This document shows, one piece after another, positions 24,452 to 35,150 of a DNA stretch of 62,000 bases. Every line of letters starts with the position of its first letter. Positions within the stretch are counted from its first letter, which is position 1. Source of the DNA: Neocallimastix lanati (nom. inval.) (Eukaryota > Neocallimastigomycota > Neocallimastigomycetes > Neocallimastigales > Neocallimastigaceae); assembly GCA_016946835.1 (NCBI GenBank), contig JACVTC010000044.1, positions 1,092,501 to 1,154,500 on the forward strand, read 5' to 3'. The position numbers were made by a program, and so were the translations under genes. The notes beneath the pieces were generated by a model. It did not search any database. It was not told the DNA's origin and saw nothing but the letters and a program-made list of their open reading frames with translations.

Positions 24452-25191
24452 TTACTTTTATTATTAATTTATCTAGTAATTATGGATATATTCGCTTACT
24501 TATTATTTATCTAAATAATTATAAATTCTTTCACTAACTTAAATTTACTTAATTAATATTTATTTGTTCACTTATTTTTTTATAAGTATAATTAATAAAA
24601 ACAATAAAAGAAATAAAATAAAAATATAAAAAAAATTTTTTTGAAAAATTAAATGTATAAAAATTAATAATATAAATAAATTATTATTTAAAAAATTTTC
24701 TTTCGCTTCCCGAGTCACTACAAATATAAATTTGTATAAAAAATTACCCCCTAGATAGCAAAAGAGGATTTTATTTGGTAAAGTACGATATTTTTATTAT
24801 TAAAAATCGGCACTACCCAAATTTTTAAATTTTTAATTTAAATAATGTTTTTTAATTAAATTATTAATAAATAAAATTTCGGATATAAGAAATTTTTATA
24901 GAATTAAATTTTTGAATTTTTGATCAAAATTTTATTTTAAAGCCGAAATTTTTTTTTTTTTGAAGCAATTTTTTGTGGCTTTTTCGGTATTTTGGCGTAA
25001 ATTTTGTATCAAAAATTTTCTAAAAATAAACAATGAAAAAGTAAACAAAGAAAGTAAACAAACTTTTAATCTAATATTAAAAGTTTTAAAATTTACTATA
25101 TATTTTTTTCTAAAACTAAACTATTCTATCAATTAAACTATTACTTAGCGTTTAAATTTTGATTAAATATTATCGGTTATTTAGTTATAAA
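24452..25191 (-). other. gypsy-B 5' leader (second copy)
   Basis: Non-coding leader between primer-binding site and gag, matching 12402-12550 plus 19502-19975. Confidence 0.75.
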
Positions 25192-25201
25192 GCGTTACTA
25201 T
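25192..25201 (-). other. Candidate self-primer binding site of gypsy-B
   Basis: On the minus strand ATAGTAACGC lies directly after the LTR end. Its complement GCGTTACTAT occurs in LTR-B at 55072-55081, 37 bp after the start of a TATAAATA box. This is the Tf1-type arrangement in which the 5' end of the transcript primes its own reverse transcription. Confidence 0.6.
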
Positions 25202-25262
25202 CATAAAAGGTAGATTTATTATTAACTAATATAATGAATAATAATTATTTTAAAGTATTTTA
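25202..25262 (-). repeat. LTR B 3'-terminal fragment (5' LTR remnant of gypsy-B)
   Basis: CATAAAAGGTAGATTTATTA and following sequence match the LTR-B end (TGTAAAAGGTAAGTTTATTA at 60348). The terminal TG is changed to CA, and similarity ends after about 60 bp. Confidence 0.6.
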
Positions 25263-25584
25263 AACCAACTAAACTAAATTAACTAAACTAAATTAACTAA
25301 CTTAAACAAAATAACTAAATTAAATAAATTAAATTAACTAACTTAAATAAATTATTTAGACTAAATTTATTATCCAAAATTATTTAAATAATAATTTATC
25401 CTTTATGAAGAGTTTACATAAATTTATAATTAATTTTCATATACGTAAATCATAAATTTATGTAATTTTATTACATTAATTAATTATTATATAATTAATT
25501 ATTGAAGATTTTATTAAATCTTTACAATTATTTATTTTGACATGGATTATGATGAATTTTCGGGAAATATAAACGTACTCAAAG
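25263..25584. other. AT-rich interval with AACTAAA-type short repeats
   Basis: 25267-25350 contains repeated AACTAAACTAAATTAACTAA-like motifs. Nothing else recognised. Confidence 0.5.
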
Positions 25585-26253
25585 GAAAATTAGTGATAAT
25601 ATAATAGCAATTATAGATAGTATAGAAGATGAAAATATAAGGAATAAAGATAATAAAACCGCTTCTATGAACACAGAGAATATTAAAAACAAAGTTTAAA
25701 ATATAAACAAGGAAATGAATAAAGTAGAAAATGTAAACAAAAAATAACAGAAGTTAAAATTGTAAACAAAGAGATAAGCAAAGTAGGAAATATAATCAAA
25801 AAAAAGGAGGAAACAAACAAAGAACTATCAAAAGAAGTGAAAACGAAAGATGATATTAAAGAAGATTTGGATACTACAAAACATAAGAAAAAGCAATATG
25901 AAGAAGTAAAAGCGGAGACGAACGAAGGCATAAACAAGAATATATCAAGTCTTATTGTTAAAGAAGGTAATAATAACAAACTAATATAAACTTCTAATAT
26001 TCCAAAGAATTCTCTGAACATTACTGATTTTAATATAATTAAGGACTTCGATTATTTAAGAAATATTGTTTCTCTTAATAATAGAATTGATACTAAAATT
26101 GTTGAAAGAAATTATAATATATAAAAAAAATTAGAAAATTATTGTTGTAACCTATTAATCATATTAGAAATATTATTTTCATTATTTTATTTAGTTTATA
26201 TTAATTATTTTTATCCCTTTTTGGGCAGACTTCAAGGAATGAAGTCTATTCTT
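25585..26253 (+). pseudogene. C-terminal coding relic of retroelement H
   Basis: Charged, Lys/Glu/Asn-rich, probably coiled-coil reading (for example EDLDTTKHKKKQYEEVKAET near 25860-25920, then NIPKNSLNITDFNIIKDF near 26000), in two or more frames with stops. It ends in FLGRLQGMKSILKAGD and merges into a purine-rich tract (AAAGCGGGGGATTT, 26254-26267) and an LTR start. I read it as the 3' end of an LTR retrotransposon. The protein family is not recognised. Confidence 0.5.
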
Positions 26254-26267
26254 AAAGCGGGGGATTT

Positions 26268-26653
26268 TGATACAAGACCAATTGAAATATGGAAAATACA
26301 TCACATATTTCAATAAAATAATATAAATTTATAAAATAGAAATAAATTAAATTAACCAATAAAAATTTAAAATGAGTAAAAATAAATTAATTTGTAATAA
26401 AATAAATTAGAAGAGAAGTGGTTAATAAAAGAAAGGAATTTTAGAATTAGGAATTTTAAATTGAAATGTAATCTACCAATAGAGTAGATAAAAATATAAT
26501 TGAAATATTTAAATTAAATAAAAGATACTATAAAAAAGAAATATAAATTTTGTAATTTAAAGTATAAATTAAAAGAAAATTAAATAAATTTCTAATTTGT
26601 GAATATTATTATATTTATATACAAAACTGAAAAATTTATCTAAAACTGTATCA
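26268..26653 (+). repeat. LTR of element H (TGATAC...GTATCA)
   Basis: 386 bp with perfect 6-bp inverted ends, directly after the GCGGGGGATTT polypurine tract. Termini match those of the F units at 58241-59498. A 25-A run lies just downstream (26698-26722). Confidence 0.6.
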
Positions 26654-26697
26654 AAACAAAAAATTAAAAAATTAGAATAATTAATATTATTTTATTC

Positions 26698-26722
26698 AAA
26701 AAAAAAAAAAAAAAAAAAAAAA
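26698..26722. repeat. Poly-A tract
   Basis: Uninterrupted run of about 25 A. Confidence 0.9.
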
Positions 26723-26829
26723 TTAAATTAATGATATATAATAAATAATAAATTATCGTTAAGAATAAAATAATATTTGGTTTTAATATAAACTTTATTT
26801 ATTAAAAATATTTTAATAGGTAATTACAA

Positions 26830-27013
26830 TGTTAACAAATTTAGAAAAATTACATTTTATTTATACTAGTTCTGGCTAGTGTCAAATATAATGAACTTTT
26901 ATTACAATTAATTAAAGATGTATTTCAAATATAATGAGATAAATTATATAACGAATATTAATATAGTAAATTTAATTTAATATATTTCAACATTAATTCT
27001 TTATATTCTAACA
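26830..27013 (-). repeat. Probable 3' LTR of copia-4
   Basis: On the minus strand it begins TGTTAGAATATAAAG directly after a polypurine tract (GACAGGGGAA, 27014-27023) and may end at TTGTTAACA. About 184 bp. The distal boundary rests only on the TGTTA/TAACA ends. Confidence 0.5.
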
Positions 27014-27023
27014 TTCCCCTGTC

Positions 27024-27262
27024 AAACTTAATTTTCTGTTATGTCAAAAATTATGTTTGAGAATTTTTTCATTTTAGGTCCATTAACAGTTTTAGTCAAA
27101 ACGTCCACTAACATTCTTTCAGTATCAATATATTCTAATATAACTCTTTTCATTTTAATATGATCTTTGTTAAAATAGAATTTTAAATTAATATGTTTTA
27201 ATTTTGAGTTTAATTGTCCATTTTCAATTATTGTTTTTTCGATAAATGTATTAATTATTATT
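27024..27262 (-). pseudogene. copia-4 RNase H C-terminal fragment
   Basis: The minus-strand frame reads LKHINLKFYFNKD, then RVILEYIDTERMLVDVLTKT and a stop just before the polypurine tract. This is the end of a Ty1/copia polyprotein (compare KHIDIRYHHIRD...LADGFTKYL in copia-2/3). The family's final HID Asp is Asn here. Everything upstream is lost at a tandem repeat. Confidence 0.8.
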
Positions 27263-27299
27263 TTTATTTAACATTGTAATACTTTATAATATTTTAGTA

Positions 27300-27412
27300 G
27301 TTTATTATATTTTATTATTAAATTTTTATTATTAAATTTTTATTATTAAATTTTTATTATTAAATTTTTATTATTAAATTTTTATTATTAAATTTTTATT
27401 ATTAAATTTTTA
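27300..27412. repeat. 14-bp tandem repeat (ATTATTAAATTTTT)n
   Basis: About eight near-perfect copies. Confidence 0.9.
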
Positions 27413-27999
27413 TTCTAATCCAATCAAATAACTATTCTAAATGTATAAAAAGAACAAAGTAGTACAATACTTTAGTTCTCTCTCTTTTTCTTACAATTTT
27501 ATTATTATATTATTCTTTTGATATTTTTGAGTTTAAATGATAAATTTAGATAGTTAAATTAAAATAAAATTAGTTTAAATAATTAAATTTAAATAGTTTA
27601 AATAATAAATTAGTATAGTTTAAATAATAAAATTAGAATAGATTAAATAATAAAAATAAAATAGTTTATTTTAAATAAAGTTAGAATTAAAAATAATTTA
27701 AGTTTTGTATTAAGTGTTTAAAGGTTTTTAGTGTTTGGTTAATAGTTTTAATAATTATAGTTGTTAGTTAAATTTTTTATATTAGGTTATATTAATTTGA
27801 ATAATCTATTTTAGTTTAAATTGTTTAGTATTTAGATTTTTAAATTAGAATAATAGATTAGAATAATAGAATAGAATTTAAAATTTTTTTTAATTATTAG
27901 AATATATTATTTTATGATAAAAATTCTTCAATACTGTACCATTGTGTATGTAATAGCTATACTAAAACTAAAATTAATTAATATAATTATTATCTACAA
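27413..27999. other. AT-rich interval
   Basis: No gene. Around 27940-27995 the sequence (GTAATAGCTATACTAAAACT and following) is shared with 60910-60965, so it belongs to a dispersed repeat. Confidence 0.5.
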
Positions 28000-28617
28000 T
28001 TTTAATATTATTTTTACATAATATTACAATTGAGAAAATAAAAATTAAAAAAAAATAAAAATTATACTTAATTATGCAGAGTTTATTATAAGTAAATATA
28101 ATAAACAATAACCAAGCTACAGTAGAATAGTAGTTGTAAATATTTTTAAAATAAAAAAAAATCTTTTATGGTTAATAATAGTTTTTTGATATATAAATAA
28201 AAAATTTATTTTATTTGTTATTATTTATTATATTTTCTTAAAATAATAACTCTTGATTTCTCAAAGAGAATTCAAAAGTCCTATTTATATTTTTTAAAAA
28301 ATTAATCGGTTAAATAAATTTATTTTCTAATCTTAACAAAAAATCTATTTAGGAAAAGATTAGAAGAAAAACCTAAATAGTTTTTCGATCAATATTCTAA
28401 TCATATTGATCATATAATTAAAGAAAACCTATTTGTTAGGAAAAACATTAATTACCGATTTTCTAATTAATTATTAAAATATTAAATATTGATAGGATAG
28501 GAATTAATAAAAAAAAAGGATTTTTTTTTTCATTTAAAAAATAAAAATTAAATAATATAATAGATTAGATACATTTATAGTTTATAATACATTATAAAAT
28601 ACATAATTCATTTTAAT
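28000..28617 (-). repeat. LTR A2-type, reverse, truncated
   Basis: Contains the reverse form of the conserved TSS region (ATAACTCTTGATTTCTCAAA at 28246) and of the TATA box (28287), then the block shared with 22243-22540. Similarity to the latter stops at 28617. The left boundary is approximate. Confidence 0.65.
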
Positions 28618-29156
28618 TGTAACGTGCTTCTATTGTAACGGTGGGACGAGGTATAGAAACACAGAAAGGAGAAAACTCAATAGGTTTACACTATCTGTAT
28701 AAATAATTCGTTTTATTAAAAATATTTTTTATTAATTATAAAATTTAAAGTAATTATTAATATTAATCAACAAGGTAATATTTCGAATTACTTATACGTT
28801 AATTATTATTATTAAAAGTACGAAGAAAAATATTTTCATTCGTGAAGTTCGCACTATTTATACTTTTAACGGAAAAACAGTTTTAACTTGTAAAAATAAT
28901 TTTAAAGAAATATTTAGAAACATGTTTGTAATAATTAATAATGTAAAGTTTCTAGAATATAGATTTTAATTGATGAAAATGAATCTTATCAAAAAAGAAT
29001 AAAATAATTTATATAATAAGAATTTCTAAATTCATTTCGGTTGAATTACGAACCGAAATATTCTTTAACTTTCTATAATTTATACAGAAAGAATATTCAA
29101 GAAGATATTATTAATAATTAATAAAATAATTAATAAAATAATAATTTATGCAAAAT
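28618..29156. other. Unassigned interval, LTR-like
   Basis: Starts TGTAACGTGCTTCTATTGTA and includes a reverse TATA-like box (CTATTTATACTTTTAACG near 28855). Possibly another reverse LTR family; no boundary pair or duplication was found. Confidence 0.3.
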
Positions 29157-29226
29157 GGATTGAGGTGCGAGTCGAACCCATGAAGTATTAGCCGTGGTCA
29201 ATGTAACTAACCATTAAACCTAAGTT
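29157..29226 (-). other. Degenerate tRNA-like sequence
   Basis: The minus strand has a D-arm-like A box (TAGGTTTAATGGTTAG) and a T-arm-like B box (GGTTCGACTCG) at normal tRNA spacing, with ACG at the anticodon position. The acceptor, anticodon and T stems do not pair well, and U33 is replaced by C. A tRNA pseudogene or tRNA-derived SINE head is likely; a functional tRNA is not. Confidence 0.35.
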
Positions 29227-29241
29227 CTAATTTTACTAACT

Positions 29242-30289
29242 TTGATAAATAACAAAATTATTAAATTAAAATAAATAATAAAAAACAAATTCATGTTAAA
29301 GTTTTCTAGCTTAACCCAAAAATTAATCCATTCTAAAAAAAAATTAAATCCATATTTAAGAAAAATTAATTAAATAAAGATAATTAAAATAAAATAATAA
29401 TAAATTTATTAATCATTAATAATTTTAATTAAAAACTAAAATAAATTAATAAATGATATTTTTCTAAAATAACAAATAAACAAAATAATAAACATATTTA
29501 ATAAATTATAAACAACAAATAAACAAACTTATAAACAACGCAAAATTAAAATTAAATAGTTAAATAATTTTTTAAGTTACTTTTATTTAAAATAATGATT
29601 ATTTTATTTATTTTATAACTCAACTTTTATAAACAAATTGTAATTAAAATAACATTTTAAAACTCATCTTTATTAACATTTTAATTGTAAATATTGTTTA
29701 ATTTAATAATAAATTATTCTTTATTTCTCTTTTATTAATTTTATTATTTTTAATATAAATAGTTTAAAATCAAAGAAAAATATAAAAACATGTAAATATT
29801 TCTTATAAATTATTCTTTATTATTAATTAGTTAATAAATTATTATAAATATTTTATTAGTTTTAATAATCAAAAAGTATGATTATTAATTATTTAATAAA
29901 TTATTATAGATATTTTATTAGTTTTTAATAATCAATTTTTATGATTATTAATTATTTTTGATAAATTATTATATATTTTATTAGTTATTAATAATCAATT
30001 TTATTATTAAAATTTAAAATAAATTAGTATAAATAATAAATATTTCATTTTATTATTTTATTAGTTTTAACAATTATTTTATTAATTTAAACAAAATTAA
30101 TTATTAAATAAATAAAGATTAATATTAAAATAAAAATAAATTTTTTTAATAAAACATTTTTGTGTTTAATAATAAAACATATTTATTTTTTTTTAAATTT
30201 CTTAAATCAATTTTATTCAGTATTTATCCTTTTATTCACTTCTACAAAATTTAATTTTTGTAGATTAAGAATTTTAGGTATAAATCAAC
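29242..30289. repeat. ~1.05-kb tandem duplication, copy 1
   Basis: Nearly identical to the adjacent copy, offset 1048 bp. Begins TTGATAAATAAC and ends TATAAATCAA, so it has short inverted ends. Internally, 29820-30005 holds three copies of a ~60-bp unit (ATTATTTAATAAATTATTAT...). No coding sequence. Confidence 0.9.
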
Positions 30290-31312
30290 TTGATAAATAA
30301 CAAAATTATTAAATTAAAATAAATAATAAAAAACAAATTCTGTCTAACTTAACCCAAAAATTAATCCATTCTAAAAAAAAATTAAATCCATATTTAAGAA
30401 AAATTAATTAAATAAAGATAATTAAAATAAAATAATAATAAATTTATTAATCATTAATAATTTTAATTAAAAACTAAAATAAATTAATAAATGATATTTT
30501 TCTAAAATAACAAATAAACAAAATAATAAACATATTTAATAAATTATAAACAACAAATAAACAAACTTATAAACAACGCAAAATTAAAATTAAATAGTTA
30601 AATAATTTTTTAAGTTACTTTTATTTAAAATAATGATTATTTTATTTATTTTATAACTCAACTTTTATAAACAAATTGTAATTAAAATAACATTTTAAAA
30701 CTCATCTTTATTAACATTTTAATTGTAAATATTGTTTAATTTAATAACAAATTATTCTTTATTTCTCTTTTATTAATTTTATTATTTTTAATGTAAATAG
30801 TTTAAAATCAAAGAAAAATATAAAAACATGTAAATATTTCTTATAAATTATTCTTTATTATTAATTATTTAATAAAATTATTATAGATATTTTATTAGTT
30901 TTAATAATCAAAAAGTAAGATTATTAATTATTTAATAAATTATTATAGATATTTTATTAGTTTTTAATAATCAATTTTTTTTTATGATTATTAATTATTT
31001 AATAAATTATTATAGATATTTTATTAGTTATTAATAATCAATTTTATTATTAAAATTTAAAATAAATTAGTATAAATAATAAATATTTCATTTTATTATT
31101 TTATTAGTTTTAACATAATTAATTATTAAATAAATAAAGATTAATATTAAAATAAAAATAAATTTTTTTTAATAAAACATTTTTGTGTTTAATAATAAAA
31201 CATATTTATTTTTTTTAAAATTTCTTAAATCAATTTTATTCAGTATTTATCCTTTTATTCACTTTTACAAAATTTAATTTTTGTAGATTAAGAATATTAG
31301 GTACAAATCAAA
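30290..31312. repeat. ~1.05-kb tandem duplication, copy 2
   Basis: Second copy, with small indels (for example loss of about 15 bases near 30345) and few substitutions. Only one base (C, 30289) separates it from copy 1. It ends GTACAAATCAA next to the LTR at 31318. Confidence 0.9.
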
Positions 31313-31317
31313 CTGAT

Positions 31318-31994
31318 TGTAAGAATATAGATTTATTTCTTATAAAATAATCTATCTTCTTATTTAATTAATTTATATTCCATTTATATTTCAATATTTA
31401 TTAACATGTAAAAAATATATTAATTTATCCAAATTAATATATTGAAAAATAATGTAAACAAATTTATTGTAATGTATTAATTACTTAAAAATATTATTTA
31501 TATTTTATTATTTCAATTAGTTGATAATTTATAAGATTTTAGTAATCGGTTAATTAATTTTTTCCCCAATATTATTATGATTGGGTTTTTATTAATTAAT
31601 ACGATGATTAATATATTAGAATATTAATCGAAGTTATTCAGGTTTTTCTACTAATCTTTTCCTGAATATCAATTTGTTAAGATTAGATACCTTTATTTGA
31701 TTTGTTAACTTTATCTTATCTATTTTATTTATTTAATAATTACATCTATTTAATAATTTCATCTATTAAAATAATTATAAATAAAAAAGTATAAAAGAAC
31801 TCAAATTTCTTTGATTAAAGAAATTAGAGTTATTATTATATAATGCTATATAATAAATTAAAAGAAATAAAGTCTTTTATTTATATCAATATTTAGTGTT
31901 TATAATAAACTCTATATAAAGTTAAGTATAAATTTTTATATCTTAAATATTAATAATCTAGTTATAGTTAGTATATTATAAATAGATTATTACA
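31318..31994 (+). repeat. Solo LTR, family A
   Basis: 677 bp, TGTAAGAATATAG...GATTATTACA, flanked by perfect CTGAT duplications (31313-31317, 31995-31999). Carries a TATAAAAG box (about 31790) and the family's conserved AGAGTTATTATTATA motif 40-odd bp downstream. Confidence 0.85.
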
Positions 31995-31999
31995 CTGAT

Positions 32000-32974
32000 G
32001 ATAAGAATGTACTAAATAATGCATTCTTAATTAAATCTACGATTTATTTCTAATACATTATGTGTACATTATTATTTTTGTACTTTAATAAATTTTTAAA
32101 TCCAAAGATCAAAAATTAAATCAAAAATTATATTAAACTTTATATTTTTATATTAAATCTTATATTAATAGTAATATTTTTATATATTTAAAACTTATAT
32201 TAGCAATATTAATAATAAATCTTATTTTTTTTATTTTTATATTAATAATGAAAATTTGTATTAATAATATTTTTATATATTGATAATTAAAAATTTATAT
32301 ATTATATTTTAACTTTTATTATAAAATTTTATATCGAAATGTTTTATTTTATATTGAAAAATATTTTATTTTATTAAAAACCTTTATATTAGAATAGTAT
32401 TTTTATTTTTATTTGAATATTTTAACAGATTGTAATAAAAATTATAGCCAATTAAATAAATTCTTATTAGTAATATTTTAGATAGATTATAAAAAAAAAA
32501 AAAAAAAAAATGTTTTATTAATATTATAAATGTATTTTATTTATATTGTTATAATTAAATTTTATATAATTGATTATAAAACTCAATTTAAATTTAATAG
32601 TTTTTATAAAAAAAAAAATAAATAAAATGTAATTTAGTGGCAAGAACAACTTTTATGCCTTGAAAAAAGTATAAATAGTTGTAAATTTTGCTACTAATTT
32701 TTAAATATCATAAAATAAATTTAATAAAATAAATAAAATAAATAATAAATAAATAAATAAAATTTGTGTTCCTTTACTTTATTTTTATTTAATTCTCTAA
32801 AACCTTAACACTGAATGTTACGGAACTAGCCAAAATACAATAAACTAATGATTTAAATTATACAATTCGAAATTATAATTAAATTTAATAACTTTATATG
32901 TTAATTAATTTAAACTATTTTTAAAATTTCATAATTTTATTTTTAATTTAAAATAATTATATAAATTATCAAAT
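32000..32974. other. AT-rich interval without genes
   Basis: Nothing coding. Contains an A run (about 32490-32509) and a GTATAAATAGTTG TATA-like site at about 32670 preceded by slightly GC-richer sequence (GTGGCAAGAACAAC), possibly part of an unassigned LTR. Confidence 0.5.
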
Positions 32975-33104
32975 TAAATTAATTAATGACTAATTATTAA
33001 ATAATTATTATTTTATTAAATTGATTAATGACTAATTATTAAATAATTATTATTTTATTAAATTGATTAATGACTAATTATTAAATAATTATTATTTTAT
33101 ATTA
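32975..33104. repeat. 42-bp tandem repeat, 3 copies
   Basis: Three copies of a unit containing ATTAATGACTAATTATTAAA, at 32982, 33024 and 33066. Confidence 0.9.
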
Positions 33105-33553
33105 ATTAAATTGATTTATTATTATATTTAATTATTATTTATATTAAAATGTTTTAAGAATTATATTATCGAAAATATTATCAATAATTTTATTTTTAAA
33201 TTTATTAGTTTTATCATTATTAAAATTTTGTCATTAAAAATAATATTAATTATATTAATATTAATATTTTTATTATTAAAATAACTTTTAAAAAATATTA
33301 TTAAAATCACATGTAATAATTAATTCTAATAAGAATTAAAATAATTATAAAATTCATGTAGTAAAAAAAAAAAATATAAAAGAAAAAGAAAATACTTAAT
33401 AAAAAATTTAAGAGTTAATAAAGATAAAAAAGAAAATTTAATTATTAAGAATATATTATTTTTGAAAATAAAAATTTAAATTATTAGAAATCCTGCAACA
33501 TGAAAATTTAAGAATTTATAATTATTTTTAACAAAATAATTATATTTTCTTAG

Positions 33554-34207
33554 TGTCAAGGATTAGATACAAATTAATTTATATTTAATACTACAAAAAT
33601 AACAATTTAATTGTAAATATAATTTGTACTCCTTAAATCCTTGTACTGTTCATAATCAAATTAATATTGTATTACATATTAATTAATATTATCCCTTTTA
33701 TACATTATTGAATCCCTAATATATTAATTGATTAATATTGTATTACATATTAATTAATATTATCCCTTTTTATATTAATTAATATAGTTGAATATTATTT
33801 ATAAAAAATTGTTTTTTTTATTAATTATATTATTTTATATATTTTTATTATCTTATATTATATATGTATTATTCTATTACTTTATATATTAAAATTATAT
33901 TTTATATTGTTATCTTTAAATTAGTATTTATTAAATTATATTATTAAATATTTTATATTGTTTTTCAAAAATATAAAAGAACTAAAAAATATTTTTTTTT
34001 AAATCTTTGTAAGATTATTATTTACAAATAATCTGATAACTTTATAATAAAACATATTAAATAAAAATATAGTTAATTAAAAGTTTAATAATAAAATAAT
34101 ATTTTATATTTGAATAAATCAATTTATAAAATAAAATAATATCAAAAGGTTATTAGATTAAAGGCTTCCAACCAAGTTTACCCTTTAATCTAAGTACCAA
34201 CTTAACA
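33554..34207 (+). repeat. Solo LTR, family E, nested in the gypsy-C 5' LTR
   Basis: 654 bp, TGTCAAGGATTAG...CCAACTTAACA, flanked by perfect CTTAG duplications (33549-33553, 34208-34212). ATATAAAAGAAC near 33972 is a TATA box, followed by TCTTTGTAAGATTATT about 35 bp later, a motif shared with the E copies at 41331 and 56634. The 3' LTR of gypsy-C lacks it, so it inserted later. Confidence 0.93.
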
Positions 34208-34822
34208 CTTAGTTAGGTTATAATTAATATAACTTTTATTTAACTCATATTTCATTTATACACTTAATTATAATTAATAATTTATTTAATTATATATTAA
34301 AATTTTATTTAGTTTAATATTAAAAATTTATTTAATTAAATAATTTTTATACATTTAAAATAACATTAAATTTATTTAATTATTCACTTAATTATTAAAT
34401 TTATTAGTTTTAGTTTTCTCTCACTTATTAAATCATAAACTAAAACACTATTCTGTATTCTATCATGTATTCCGTATTGTATTAATCATGTATTTTATTA
34501 TTAATATATTGTTTTATATTTTTTATGTAAAGTTCTATAAAATAGAACTAAATAGATTAAATTTTAAATTTTATGATCGAAATAATTTTCATTATTTTAT
34601 TCTTTTATTTTCGATCATTATATTAGATTAAGTAATCGGTTAATTAAGGTTTTTCCAATTACTTCTTAAAAGTAATCGGTTTTACTTAATTAACGCGATG
34701 ATCGATATGGATAGAATATCGATCAAAAAACTTATCTAGGTTTTTCTTCTAGTCTTTTCCTAGATAAGAGATTTGTTAAGATTAGAACCCCTTTTGATTT
34801 TAACCTTATTTTGACAAAAAAG

Positions 34823-34866
34823 TATAAATAAGGCTTTTGAGTTCTCTTTGAGAAATCAAGAGTTAT
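34823..34866 (+). promoter_or_regulatory. TATA box and predicted transcript 5' end of gypsy-C
   Basis: TATAAATA at 34823-34830. AAGAGTTAT (34858-34866) starts 35 bp further on, where transcription would be expected to begin. This AATCAAGAGTTATTATTATA block is the best conserved part of all family A LTRs in the window. In the 3' LTR the motif has one change (AATAGTTAT). Confidence 0.65.
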
Positions 34867-35141
34867 TATAACAATTATAATATAATAATAATAACAATAG
34901 TTTTAACATTTAAAATTTCTAATAAATAATAAAACAAATTATTTTAATAAAACAGATTTTATAATTAAAACTTTTCTTTATCAATTTTAGTGTTTCGTCT
35001 ATTATAATTCGTTATAATAAACTCGATAATTAGAAAGAACCATAGGTAAGTATGATTTTTTTCTAAACCTTTAATATTAGCGGTTAGAGCTAATATTAAT
35101 GATTAATAATTTAATTATAATTTTTTAATTAAATTATTACA

Positions 35142-35150
35142 ATAACTCTT
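35142..35150 (+). other. Candidate self-primer binding site of gypsy-C
   Basis: ATAACTCTT directly abuts the 5' LTR and is the exact reverse complement of AAGAGTTAT at the predicted transcript start. No complement of a tRNA 3' end (TGG) is present at this position. Confidence 0.65.

Larger units (their letters stand above)
33507..35141 (+). repeat. gypsy-C 5' LTR, interrupted
   Basis: Aligns with 40298-41276 apart from 33554-34212. Starts TTTAAGAATTTATAA (TGTGAGAATTTATAA in the 3' LTR) and ends AAATTATTACA. Confidence 0.93.
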
